A stretch of 64,000 nucleotides of DNA from Blautia schinkii (GCF_013304825.1 NZ_JAAWUO010000005.1:98226-162225), one strand, 5' to 3'. Numbered from the stretch's first letter, positions 44,907 to 53,001 are shown. Made by a program: numbers and translations. The notes: generated from the letters alone by a model not told the origin.

Positions 44907-46241
44907 ATGGCAAAAGAGAAAAAACAGAACAACATAGTAAGAAACATGATGATCGCTCTGGTCGGCGGTCTGGTCGTAGGACTTGGATTCATGCTTCTGA
45001 AACAGCAGATGTCAGAGGGGACATGGAACGTGATCAATGCACTTCTGTTCCAGGATATCACAGCAGATCAGGGATTTCATTCCATCGGTCTCTTCTACAT
45101 CATCGGACAGCTGTTCATGAGAGGATTACAGATGGCGATCGTACCGCTGGTACTGGTATCCTTAAGCCTTGCAATGTGCAGTATCTCCAGTTCCTCCAAG
45201 CTTGGAAGAATTGCAGGACGTACATTACTTGGATTCTTCTGCTTCTATGTAGTTGGCGCACTTATCGCAGGTATTGTTGCATTCGCAATGAAAACAGCTG
45301 GATTTTTCAACGTAAAACTTCCGGCAGAGGCAGTTACAGAGGCTGCAACACTGGATCAGTTCAACCCGCTTGCAACAATCGTAACAGCAGTTCCGTCCAA
45401 TATCGGAACCGCATTCAGCAGCAATAACAGCATCCTTGCAGTTGTAGTAGTAGCTATCGTTCTTGGTCTTTGCATGAACGCACTTGGCGACAAGATGAAA
45501 CCGCTGAAAAGCGTACTTGAGAACTTAAGCGACATCATCAACCTGTATCTGACATTCCTGATCAACAAAGTTGGTCCTGTTGCAATCTTCTGTCTGATTT
45601 CCCGTACATTTGCTATCTACGGAGCAGAGTATCTGGCACCTGCAGCAGCTTACATTGTAGGCGCAATGCTGACATTGTTTGTACTTGTTGTTACTATTTA
45701 CCCGATCGGTATCGGCCTTACAACAGGCTTAAGCCCGATGAAATTCCTTAAAAAGATCGCAAAGGTCGGTGTGTTCGGATTCTCTACAAATTCTTCCGCA
45801 GCATGCCTTCCGCTGAACACCAGAACATGTATTGATGAGCTTGGATGCTCTCAGGAGATCACAAGTTTTGTACTTCCTACAGGTATGACCATCAATATGA
45901 ACGGAACAACAGTTATGCATATGTTTGCAGTAACCTTTATTGCAACAGCATCCGGAATCGACATCACACCGGCAAACCTGATCACAGTTGCATTCCTTTC
46001 CATCTGTGCAGCAATGGGCTGCCCGGCTATCCCGATCGCCGGAACAACACTGATCGTAACAATCCTTTCCGGTATGGGATGGACATCTGACCTCTGCATG
46101 ATCGCATATGCACTGGTTGTAGCTATCAACCGTCCGGTTGAGATGGCACTTCTTCCGCTTAACGTAATCGGTGATGCAACAGTCAACGTTATCGTTAACA
46201 AGAAAGAGAATGAGCTTGACGTAAACAAATATAACGCGTAA
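44907..46241 (+). CDS. Divergent dicarboxylate/amino acid:cation symporter (DAACS family)
   Basis: A 444-residue polytopic membrane transporter of the GltP/GltPh family. Family motifs are visible but altered: the HP1 tip reads STNSSAACLPLN; TM7 has NMNGTTVMH instead of NMDGT; TM8 reads INRPVEMALLPLNVIGDA. Aligned to GltPh, Asp394 (amino group) is Glu, Arg397 (side-chain carboxylate) is Leu, and Asp312 (sodium) is Asn, while Asn401 and Asp405 are kept. The substrate is therefore probably not aspartate or glutamate. Set between pxpA and an aminotransferase, it likely imports the compound the cluster degrades. The ATG at 44907 has AAAGGGTGG upstream. Confidence 0.85.
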   Translation: MAKEKKQNNIVRNMMIALVGGLVVGLGFMLLKQQMSEGTWNVINALLFQDITADQGFHSIGLFYIIGQLFMRGLQMAIVPLVLVSLSLAMCSISSSSKLGRIAGRTLLGFFCFYVVGALIAGIVAFAMKTAGFFNVKLPAEAVTEAATLDQFNPLATIVTAVPSNIGTAFSSNNSILAVVVVAIVLGLCMNALGDKMKPLKSVLENLSDIINLYLTFLINKVGPVAIFCLISRTFAIYGAEYLAPAAAYIVGAMLTLFVLVVTIYPIGIGLTTGLSPMKFLKKIAKVGVFGFSTNSSAACLPLNTRTCIDELGCSQEITSFVLPTGMTINMNGTTVMHMFAVTFIATASGIDITPANLITVAFLSICAAMGCPAIPIAGTTLIVTILSGMGWTSDLCMIAYALVVAINRPVEMALLPLNVIGDATVNVIVNKKENELDVNKYNA

Positions 46242-46311
46242 GTAAATATAAAAAGTATTAATATTATACATACAAATTATTAAATTGACTTAATATTACT
46301 ACGATGATACC

Positions 46312-46351
46312 ATTTAAGCGTATAGTTGAAACATCAGCTATACGCTTAAAT
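46312..46351. promoter_or_regulatory. Perfect 14-bp inverted repeat before the aminotransferase gene
   Basis: ATTTAAGCGTATAG and CTATACGCTTAAAT are perfect complements around a 12-base spacer. No T run follows. TTGACT (46285-46290) and a TACCAT box 17 bases on give a possible weak promoter just upstream, so the repeat would lie at its start site. It may be an operator, possibly for the LysR protein, or an RNA hairpin. Confidence 0.6.
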
Positions 46352-46477
46352 ACTAAATGGACATGAATGCGCAGCTGTGCAGGTGATTTGCCCATCTGCA
46401 CAGATACAGTCCGGAATTTCCAGAGTAAAAAAGCGGGACATCCGCAGAAAAATAAAAGGGTTCAGGAGGAAATGAAT

Positions 46478-47659
46478 ATGGAGTACAAGACAGCGAAAAG
46501 AATGGAATGCCTTCCGTTTTCCGGTATCCGTGCAGTAATGGAAAAAGCAAACAAAATGCAGCAGGCAGGAGAGAAGATCATTCACCTGGAGATCGGCCGT
46601 CCGGATTTTGATACACCGGAGAAAATCAAAAAGGCAGCAAACGAGAGCCTTGCAGCAGGACATGTATTTTACACATCCAATTACGGTATCCCGAAACTGA
46701 GAGAAGCTATTGCAAAATGGGAGAACGAGAACCATGGTACAGATTATGAAGCATCTGAAGTTCTTGTAACAGTAGGTGTTGGTGAGGCAACTTTCGCATC
46801 CATGGACGCTTTCCTGGATCCTGGCGATGAGATCCTTGTTCCTAACCCGGTATGGCTGAACTACATCCATGTTCCGTCAGCGCTTGGAGCAGTACCTGTA
46901 ACATACAGCCTGAAAGAAGAGAACGATTATCAGATCGACTTTGAGGAGATGGAGTCAAAGATCACAGACAAGACTAAGATGATCGTTGTTGTAAACCCAA
47001 GCAACCCGACAGGTGGTGTTTTTTCCAGAGAGACACTTGAGAAATTAAGCGAGATCGCTATCAGACATGATCTTCTTGTGATCGCAGATGAGATCTACAG
47101 CCAGCTTGTATACGATGGAACAGAGCATGTAAGTATTGCATCTCTTCCGGGAATGAAAGAGCGTACTATCACATTAGGAGGATTTTCAAAAGCTTACTCC
47201 ATGACAGGATGGAGACTTGGATATCTGTGTGCACCAGTTGAAATCATCCAGGCCTGCGTACGTGTTCATCAGTATACAGTTACCTGCGCATCTTCCTTTG
47301 TACAGGAAGCAGCGATCACAGCTTTAACTGATTGTGCAGATGATGTTGAGGCAATGAGAAAAGAGTATCAGAGAAGAAAAGATTATGTGGTAAAAGCACT
47401 GAACGAGATCGATGGAATCAGCTGTAACAACCCACATGGTGCTTTTTATATCTTCGTAAATATTAAGAGCCTTGGAATGACTTCAATGGAGGTTGCCGAG
47501 TATCTTCTTGATAATGCAAAGATCGCCTTGGTACCTGGATCTGCATTCGGTTCCGAGGGAGAAGGATATTTAAGAATCTCTTATGCATGTAGCTATGAGG
47601 ATCTTCAGGAAGCATGCGCGAGAATCAAAAAAGCAGTGGAAGAGCTGAAAAACAAATAA
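46478..47659 (+). CDS. PLP-dependent class I aminotransferase
   Basis: A 393-residue fold-type I aminotransferase of the aspartate/aromatic group. Visible are HLEIGRPDFDTPEKI, the PLP contacts NPSNPTGGVFS and ADEIYSQLVYD, the Schiff-base lysine Lys238 in GGFSKAYSMTGWRLGY, and the carboxylate-binding Arg in GYLRISYACS. Substrate cannot be read from sequence. The ATG at 46478 is preferred because AGGAGG is 8 bases upstream; ATG 46472 is too close to it. In this cluster it would convert the amino acid released by PxpABC to a 2-oxo acid for the aldolase-like protein downstream. Confidence 0.9.
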   Translation: MEYKTAKRMECLPFSGIRAVMEKANKMQQAGEKIIHLEIGRPDFDTPEKIKKAANESLAAGHVFYTSNYGIPKLREAIAKWENENHGTDYEASEVLVTVGVGEATFASMDAFLDPGDEILVPNPVWLNYIHVPSALGAVPVTYSLKEENDYQIDFEEMESKITDKTKMIVVVNPSNPTGGVFSRETLEKLSEIAIRHDLLVIADEIYSQLVYDGTEHVSIASLPGMKERTITLGGFSKAYSMTGWRLGYLCAPVEIIQACVRVHQYTVTCASSFVQEAAITALTDCADDVEAMRKEYQRRKDYVVKALNEIDGISCNNPHGAFYIFVNIKSLGMTSMEVAEYLLDNAKIALVPGSAFGSEGEGYLRISYACSYEDLQEACARIKKAVEELKNK

Positions 47660-47673
47660 TCAGATAAAAAAAT

Positions 47674-47706
47674 ATCCACCGCTTTTTGTGGCGAAAAGCG
47701 GTGGAT
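47674..47706 (-). terminator. Terminator of the LysR gene
   Basis: ATCCACCGCTTTT and AAAAGCGGTGGAT are perfect complements, and a run of seven T follows on the minus strand. Confidence 0.85.
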
Positions 47707-47734
47707 GAATCATTCTGGTATATAATATAAGAAG

Positions 47735-47790
47735 AAACGGTAAAGCAGAGAATGTTCCTGTGACAGATTTATGCTTGCCGTTTTTTTATT
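47735..47790 (+). terminator. Possible terminator of the aminotransferase gene
   Basis: AAACGG...AAGC pairs with GCTT...CCGTTT in an interrupted stem, followed by seven T. It overlaps the last codon of the LysR gene on the other strand. Confidence 0.5.
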
Positions 47791-48709
47791 TCTGACGTTC
47801 CCATACCTGACCGATGGGGAAAGAAGGAGTGGATTCTGCGAGGAAGTCTTCCAGCGCATTTTCGAAGAATTCCACAGCTCGCTTACTGGTGGATTTTGGA
47901 TATTTATGTTTGATTTTATAGCAGACACGGTTTGGCGGTGTGTTTTTTAGCTCACTGATAAAAAGAGGCCGGTAATGAGAAAGCTCAAGGATCACAGACT
48001 GTGGTGCGACCATCCAGTTTCCCGTTTTTTTCCAGAGACGGTCCAAAAGCGTGATGGTATCTGCCGCAATGTGAGGCCTGGAAGCGGAGGAAAGCCAGCG
48101 GTCATGCCAGATCTGATAGTTGTCGTCCCAGCTTAAAAACAGCTCCAGGGATGGATCCAGCTCATCGGTATGTATTGCCGGAGCAGAAATGGCTGGCTGA
48201 TCTGATTGTACCAGATAAAGCTTTTCTTCAAAGATTTTCTCTGTTATGATATTCTTGTAATGCAATTTATGGTAGACAAATCCGATATCAATGCTGTGTT
48301 CTCCAAGAAGTCCATAGAGCTCTGATGAGTGGTGGGATTCAATGTTCAGGTCCAGCTTGGTCTGCTCATTTAAAATCCTGTCATACAGAGGTGCGAAGAC
48401 AGCAACATTCAGACTGTCTGTACAGCCGATAGTAAGCAGCAGGGAATCCTGGTTGCGCTGCAGTTCCATGGTTTCTTTCCAGAGGGACATCCATCGTTCC
48501 GCAAGAATGATGAAATCGGTTCCCTTGGCAGTCAGTTCCACCTGCTTGTGCCCCTTCTGGCGGATCACAAGGGGAAAGCCGAGTTCATTCTCCAGAGAAG
48601 TGAGCCTGTGGCTGACTGTAGGCTGGGAAAGAAAAAGAAGATCCGCTGTACGGGTGATGCTTTTTGTGTTTACGATGGTGAGAAAGGTTTCAATTTCAGC
48701 AAGATTCAT
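47786..48709 (-). CDS. LysR-family transcriptional regulator
   Basis: A 307-residue LysR-type regulator. The N-terminal winged helix has ITRTADLLFLSQPTVSHRLT (residues about 19-38), followed by a linker helix and a periplasmic-binding-like effector domain. It is transcribed away from the aldolase-like gene, with 189 bases between their starts, the classic arrangement for a LysR activator controlling a divergent operon. The likely ligand is a pathway intermediate. The ATG at 48709 has AAGGAG about 7 bases upstream; an upstream in-frame start at 48736 lacks a good site. It probably controls both halves of the pxp cluster. Confidence 0.9.
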   Translation of the reverse strand: MNLAEIETFLTIVNTKSITRTADLLFLSQPTVSHRLTSLENELGFPLVIRQKGHKQVELTAKGTDFIILAERWMSLWKETMELQRNQDSLLLTIGCTDSLNVAVFAPLYDRILNEQTKLDLNIESHHSSELYGLLGEHSIDIGFVYHKLHYKNIITEKIFEEKLYLVQSDQPAISAPAIHTDELDPSLELFLSWDDNYQIWHDRWLSSASRPHIAADTITLLDRLWKKTGNWMVAPQSVILELSHYRPLFISELKNTPPNRVCYKIKHKYPKSTSKRAVEFFENALEDFLAESTPSFPIGQVWERQK

Positions 48710-48804
48710 ATGATCAGCTCCTTTTCTTTGGTACAATCTATCAGGAATAAAGTAAGTTTCAAAACAATATAAAAATTATTTATATTATACAGAGAAATTA
48801 TTCG

Positions 48805-48834
48805 TTATTCAATGGTAAACTTGTGTGATATGAT
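48805..48834 (+). promoter_or_regulatory. Possible LysR-controlled promoter of the rraA-pxpBC genes
   Basis: TATGAT (48829-48834) is a good -10 box, with only a weak TTATTC 18 bases upstream, as expected for an activator-dependent promoter. The region between the divergent genes is A/T-rich and contains TATAAAAATTATTTATA (48770-48786), an imperfect palindrome. Confidence 0.35.
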
Positions 48835-48898
48835 AAATGCAGATAAAACAAGACACTGTTACCAAGTGATCAGTAATCAGAAGAAGAGAGGTTTTCAT

Positions 48899-49582
48899 AT
48901 GTCATTAGGATGTAGAATCAGACGAAACTTTGAAAGACCGTCAAAAGAATTAGTAGAAGCATTCCGTGGTATCCCGGTAGCAAATATTGATGATAACTGT
49001 GGCAGAATCGCTGCTGTAGATTCCAGTATTTTCCCTCTGAACCCGAAGGCAAGACTTCTGGGAACAGCTTTCACAGTAAACGCACCGGCAGGAGATAACC
49101 TTCTGTTCCACAAAGCTCTGGATATGGCTCAGCCAGGAGATGTTATCGTTCTTGCAAACAAAGGAAGCATGAGCAGAGCACTTTGCGGTGAGATCATGAG
49201 CAATTATGCGAAATCCAGAGGAATCGCAGGAATCATTATCGACGGATGTGTTCGCGACAGCTACACATTAAGCCAGATGGATTTCCCGGTATATGCAAAA
49301 GGCATCACACCTAACGGACCATACAAGAACGGCCCGGGAGAGATGAACTTCCCGGTATCCTTCGCAGGAATCGTAATCAATCCTGGTGATATCATCGTCG
49401 GAGACTCTGATGGACTTCTGGCGATCAAGCCGGATGAGCATACAGCTGAGCTTGCTGAGATTGCAAGAAACTATCATGCAGGTGAAGAAAAACAGCTTGA
49501 GGGAATCCTGACACGTGGAGAGTGGCCGCGTCCATGGGTTGACGAAGCTCTTAAAAAAGTCGGATTTGAATTTGTAGACTAA
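48899..49582 (+). CDS. RraA-family protein, probable 4-hydroxy-2-oxoacid (HMG-type) aldolase
   Basis: A 227-residue RraA-fold protein. Family features: LLGTAFTVNAPAGDNLLFHK, AQPGDVIVLANKGS, GIAGIIIDGCVRDSYTLSQM with the conserved Arg-Asp pair, and PVYAKGITPNGP. RraA relatives of this length in catabolic clusters are often 4-hydroxy-4-methyl-2-oxoglutarate aldolases or oxaloacetate decarboxylases, metal-dependent enzymes that release pyruvate; others inhibit RNase E. With an aminotransferase, PxpABC and a hydroxyacid dehydrogenase around it, an aldolase role fits best, but the exact substrate is inference. The ATG at 48899 has AGAGAGG upstream. A terminator follows. Confidence 0.78.
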   Translation: MSLGCRIRRNFERPSKELVEAFRGIPVANIDDNCGRIAAVDSSIFPLNPKARLLGTAFTVNAPAGDNLLFHKALDMAQPGDVIVLANKGSMSRALCGEIMSNYAKSRGIAGIIIDGCVRDSYTLSQMDFPVYAKGITPNGPYKNGPGEMNFPVSFAGIVINPGDIIVGDSDGLLAIKPDEHTAELAEIARNYHAGEEKQLEGILTRGEWPRPWVDEALKKVGFEFVD

Positions 49583-49604
49583 CCGAATAAAAGATACATG
49601 CAGG

Positions 49605-49636
49605 AAGGTCTGTCACCACGTATGACGGGCCTTTTT
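49605..49636 (+). terminator. Terminator or attenuator between the rraA-like gene and pxpB
   Basis: AAGGTCTGTCA and TGACGGGCCTT form an 11-bp stem with two G-T pairs, followed by TTTTTG. It lies inside the likely operon, so read-through is probably partial. Confidence 0.75.
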
Positions 49637-49664
49637 GTCAAATTAAGAACGGAGGTAAGCTTAA

Positions 49665-50399
49665 ATGGATGTGAAGTTCCTGATCGCAGGAGACAGAGCA
49701 GTTTCCGTTGAATTCGGCAGCGTGATCAGTCTTGAGGTCAATGCAAAAGTCCGTGCGCTGGACGAAAAATTAAAAGAATCTCCTGTTGAAGGTATGGTGG
49801 AAACAGTTCCTACCTACTGTGCACTGATCGTGCATTACCGCCCGGAGGTGATCCGTTACGGAAAACTTGTAGAGGAACTGCAGAAGAGAATTGCAGACAT
49901 GCACGAAGTTTCCACAACAACTGAGAAAGTCGTAAAAGAGATTCCGGTTTATTACGGCGGTGAGACAGGGCCGGATCTTGAGTACTGTGCAGAACTTGAG
50001 AATACCACTACGGAGGAGATCATCCGCAAGCATTCCCAGCATGAGTACTATGTATATATGCTTGGTTTTGCACCGGGACATCCGTATATGGCAAGATTTG
50101 AGGAGCCTTTCAGCTTTAAGAGAAGAACTTCTCCGAGAGTTAAGATTCCTGCAAGATCCATTGTAGTTCAGCTGGCACTGTCAGATTTTATTCCGTTTGA
50201 GCAGCCATGCGGATGGAATATCATCGGAAGTACACCGCTTGATATCTGTAATTTTGCAAAGGACGATCCGTTCCTTGTGCGTGCGGGTGACTGGGTAAAA
50301 CATGTTCCCGTCACAAAAGCAGAATATGACCAGATCCGTAGAGATGTGGAAAATGGTACTTACAAAGTAAAAACCTACACACTGCAGGATAATGGCTGA
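49665..50399 (+). CDS. pxpB: 5-Oxoprolinase subunit B (KipI family)
   Basis: A 244-residue protein of the PxpB/KipI family, with the signatures AVSVEFGSVISLEVNAKVRA, GFAPGHPYMARFEEPFSF, RVKIPARSIVV and QPCGWNIIGSTPLDI. With PxpC it forms the PxpBC complex that works with PxpA to hydrolyse lactams such as 5-oxoproline. GGAGGTAAGC precedes the ATG. It is 17 bases from pxpC. KipI in B. subtilis also inhibits the KinA kinase, but no kipR or related genes are here. Confidence 0.93.
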   Translation: MDVKFLIAGDRAVSVEFGSVISLEVNAKVRALDEKLKESPVEGMVETVPTYCALIVHYRPEVIRYGKLVEELQKRIADMHEVSTTTEKVVKEIPVYYGGETGPDLEYCAELENTTTEEIIRKHSQHEYYVYMLGFAPGHPYMARFEEPFSFKRRTSPRVKIPARSIVVQLALSDFIPFEQPCGWNIIGSTPLDICNFAKDDPFLVRAGDWVKHVPVTKAEYDQIRRDVENGTYKVKTYTLQDNG

Positions 50400-50416
50400 G
50401 AACGGAGGGACATGAT

Positions 50417-51367
50417 ATGGGAATAACAGTTGAAAACGGAGGAATCCTGACAACCGTTCAGGATGAAGGAAGATTCGGAAACCAGGCATTTGGCGTATCT
50501 ACCTCCGGAGCTATGGATCCTCATTCCTTCCATATTGCCAATCTGCTGGTTGGAAATGAGATGACAGAAGGTGCGCTGGAGATGACTTTCATCGGACCAA
50601 CGCTTACTTTTACCAGTGATAATATTATTGCGGTGACAGGCGGTGACCTGACACCGATGCTGGACGGACAGCCTTTTCCGATGTACAGGGCAGTCCTTGT
50701 AAAAAAAGGCCAGAAGCTGATGTTTGCAGGTGCCAGAAACGGCAGCCGCGGATATATTGCTTTTGCAGGCGGACTGGATATTCCGCTTGTGATGGGAAGC
50801 AAGTCCACATTGCTTCGTAACCATATTGGCGGTGTTGAGGGAAGAAAGCTGGAAAAGGGTGACAGTATCGAATTTACAGCACCGAAGACAGAGCTTCCGA
50901 ATATGGAGCTTCGCCATGTTCCGGCAGAGATCTTTCCGGATGATGAGGTTGTTCTCCGGGTTGTTCTTGGACCGCAGGAAAATGAATTTACAGAAGAGGG
51001 GGTCCGTAAATTCTTCTGGTACAGCGGCAAGATCACAAATGAATTTGACCGCATGGGATGCCGTATAGAGAGAGAGCCGGTTGAGCATGCTGGTGATGGT
51101 AATATCAATACAGACGGTATTTCCATGGGATCAGTTCAGGTCCCGTTAAACGGACAGCCGATCATCATGCTGGCTGACCGTCAGAGTACAGGCGGCTACC
51201 CGAAGATCGGTACTGTGATCACAGTTGATTTTACAAAGATCGCACAGGCACGTCCTGGACAGAAGATCCGCTTCGTCGAGGTAAGCCTTGATCTTGCACA
51301 GGATCTGTATATCCGCGAGCTTAATGATATGAAGGCTCTGGATGAAAAGTTGAATTCAGATTGCTGA
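50417..51367 (+). CDS. pxpC: 5-Oxoprolinase subunit C (KipA/urea amidolyase-like)
   Basis: A 316-residue biotin-dependent carboxylase-like (KipA) protein, partner of PxpB. It begins with the family pattern ILTTVQDEGRFGNQAFGVST, then SGAMDPHSFHIANLLVGN, IAFAGGLDIPLVMGSKST and the nucleotide-binding-like region ending MLADRQSTGGYPKIG. PxpB and PxpC resemble the allophanate hydrolase subunits 1 and 2 of urea amidolyase. GGAGGG precedes the ATG at 50417. The downstream dehydrogenase is 63 bases away. Confidence 0.93.
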   Translation: MGITVENGGILTTVQDEGRFGNQAFGVSTSGAMDPHSFHIANLLVGNEMTEGALEMTFIGPTLTFTSDNIIAVTGGDLTPMLDGQPFPMYRAVLVKKGQKLMFAGARNGSRGYIAFAGGLDIPLVMGSKSTLLRNHIGGVEGRKLEKGDSIEFTAPKTELPNMELRHVPAEIFPDDEVVLRVVLGPQENEFTEEGVRKFFWYSGKITNEFDRMGCRIEREPVEHAGDGNINTDGISMGSVQVPLNGQPIIMLADRQSTGGYPKIGTVITVDFTKIAQARPGQKIRFVEVSLDLAQDLYIRELNDMKALDEKLNSDC

Positions 51368-51430
51368 TCGATCTGAATTAAATAAATCATACATACCACA
51401 AAAATTTTTTTAAGAAAGGTGAGTACGAAT

Positions 51431-52396
51431 ATGAAGATTGTTGTATTGGATGGCTACACAGAGAACCCTGGAGATTTAAGCTGGGACGCATTAAAAGAGC
51501 TTGGAGATGTTACTGTTTATGACAGAACTTCCTACGAGGAGTCTCCACTGATCGCTGAGCGTATCGGTGATGCTGAGATCGTTATCATCAACAAGACTCC
51601 GATCTCCAAAGAGACAATTGACAAATGCCCGAATATGAAACTGATCGCTGTTCTGGCTACTGGCTACAATGTTGTTGATTATACTTATGCGAAAGAAAAA
51701 AATATCCCGGTTGTGAATGTTCCTACTTATGGTACACAGATCGTTGGTCAGTATGCTCTTGGACTTCTTCTTGAGATCTGCTCTCACTATGGTCATCATG
51801 ATGAGACTGTTAAGGCTGGCAAATGGGAGAACAACGATGACTGGTGCTACTGGGATTATCCGATGATCGAGCTCTATGGAAAAACTGCCGGTATTATTGG
51901 CCTTGGAAGAATCGGACAGGCTACAGCCAAGCTTCTGAATGCTCTTGATATGAAGGTTCTTGCTTATGATGCTTACCAGAGTGAGGCTGGTGCAAAGCTT
52001 GCTGAGTATGTTTCCCTTGATGAGCTGTTTGCACAGTCTGATGTGATTTTCCTTCACTGCCCGCTTTTCCCGGAGACAGAGGGTATGATCAACAAAGAGA
52101 ACATTGCAAAGATGAAAGACGGCGTTATCCTTATCAACAACAGCCGTGGACAGCTGGTAGTAGAGCAGGATCTTGCAGATGCGCTTAACAGCGGCAAAGT
52201 TTATGCAGCAGGACTTGACGTTGTATCCACAGAGCCGATCAAAGGAGATAACCCACTCCTCAAAGCCAAAAACTGCATCATCACCCCACATATTTCCTGG
52301 GCTGCTCAGGCTTCCAGACAGAGAATCATGGATATTACGGTTGATAATATCAAGGCATTCCTGGCTGGTAATACAGTTAACAGAGTTAATAAATAA
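51431..52396 (+). CDS. D-2-hydroxyacid dehydrogenase (glycerate/glyoxylate reductase type)
   Basis: A 321-residue NAD(P)H-dependent enzyme reducing 2-oxo acids to D-2-hydroxy acids. It has the Rossmann motif AGIIGLGRIGQATAKLL, the catalytic Arg in LINNSRGQLVVEQDL, Glu in DVVSTEP and His in CIITPHISWAAQASR, the pattern of HprA hydroxypyruvate/glyoxylate reductases. As last gene of the pxp cluster it would reduce glyoxylate, pyruvate or hydroxypyruvate left by the aldolase and regenerate NAD+. The ATG at 51431 has AAAGGTGAG upstream; GTG 51419 is less likely. A terminator follows. Confidence 0.88.
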   Translation: MKIVVLDGYTENPGDLSWDALKELGDVTVYDRTSYEESPLIAERIGDAEIVIINKTPISKETIDKCPNMKLIAVLATGYNVVDYTYAKEKNIPVVNVPTYGTQIVGQYALGLLLEICSHYGHHDETVKAGKWENNDDWCYWDYPMIELYGKTAGIIGLGRIGQATAKLLNALDMKVLAYDAYQSEAGAKLAEYVSLDELFAQSDVIFLHCPLFPETEGMINKENIAKMKDGVILINNSRGQLVVEQDLADALNSGKVYAAGLDVVSTEPIKGDNPLLKAKNCIITPHISWAAQASRQRIMDITVDNIKAFLAGNTVNRVNK

Positions 52397-52429
52397 TAGA
52401 TTTTCTTCCTATATATGATGTGTGAAAAG

Positions 52430-52463
52430 AGTGGCTGGTTCTTCGGAGGCGGCCGCTTTTTTT
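52430..52463 (+). terminator. Terminator of the pxp cluster
   Basis: AGTGGCTG and CGGCCGCT pair over 8 bp (with G-T pairs) and are followed by seven T. Confidence 0.8.
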
Positions 52464-52509
52464 GTTGTGGGGGAAACGAATGAACATACGTACGCTGTGA
52501 ATGGGGCAT

Positions 52510-52583
52510 CTGTGTGGACGGAAGCGGACGCAGGCGTCCTGTCCTGAGGAGTGTGGTGTGTGGGAAGCGGTATAGTGTATCAT
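52510..52583 (+). repeat. Intergenic repeat, copy A
   Basis: The copy begins CTGTGTGGACGGAAGCGGAC and continues with CAGGCGTCCTGTCCTG and GTGTGGTGTGTGGGAAGCGG. Copy B (52661-52740) repeats this with scattered differences, and a third relative lies before the rRNA operon (63150-63240). The 520-base gap 52397-52919 holds only these copies and terminators; no gene is supported. Confidence 0.75.
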
Positions 52584-52660
52584 ATTCGATGACGAAGAAT
52601 ATAGGTATAAGAGGACAAAGTTATATTACGAAAGAAGGCATTAATGTGTACAGCTGTCTA

Positions 52661-52740
52661 TTGTGTGGACGGAGACGGTCGCAGGCGTCCTGTTCTGGGA
52701 AATGTGGTGTGTGGGAGTGTATCGGCATAGCGTATCACAT
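52661..52740 (+). repeat. Intergenic repeat, copy B
   Basis: A direct repeat of copy A about 150 bases on, with TTGTGTGGACGGAGACGGTC, CAGGCGTCCTGTTCTG and ATGTGGTGTGTGGGAG. The pattern of differences suggests an old duplication of a non-coding element. Confidence 0.75.
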
Positions 52741-52826
52741 CCTATACCGAATCATACAGACACAAGTCAATAACATTACGTATACCACAGCTAAGCACTA
52801 ATAAAAAAAGCCCAAGGGGTGTGCAG

Positions 52827-52867
52827 AGGGGACGCGGCTTTGCGTCCCCTTTGCGGTTTTCTTTTTT
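52827..52867 (+). terminator. Plus-strand hairpin terminator in the repeat region
   Basis: AGGGGACGC and GCGTCCCCT are perfect complements, followed by TTTGCGGTTTTCTTTTTT. No gene directly upstream needs it, apart from any transcript through the repeats. Confidence 0.7.
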
Positions 52868-52871
52868 GAGC

Positions 52872-52910
52872 AAAAAAAATAGTTCCTACACTTCACAAAG
52901 TGTAAGAACT
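52872..52910 (-). terminator. Terminator of tRNA-Tyr
   Basis: On the minus strand AGTTCTTACACTT and AAGTGTAGGAACT pair around TGTG and are followed by ATTTTTTTT. Confidence 0.85.
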
Positions 52911-52919
52911 AAAATCTGA

Positions 52920-53001
52920 TGGATGGAGAAGGATTCGAACCTTCGAAGGCGGTGCCAACAGATTTACAGTCTGCCCCCTTTGGCCACTCGGGAATCCATC
53001 C
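52920..53001 (-). tRNA. tRNA-Tyr (GTA anticodon)
   Basis: An 82-base class II tRNA with acceptor GGATGGA/TCCATCC, anticodon stem CAGA/TCTG with loop CTGTAAA (anticodon GTA), a long variable arm and T arm GAAGGTTCGAATCCTTC. CCA is not encoded. With its GUN anticodon it is a substrate for Tgt (7821-8972). Confidence 0.96.

Noticed and set aside
52514..52801. 95-codon open frame across the 52.5-kb repeats
   Set aside because: It spans both repeat copies, has no ribosome site or family features, and its Cys/Arg-rich composition follows the repeat.
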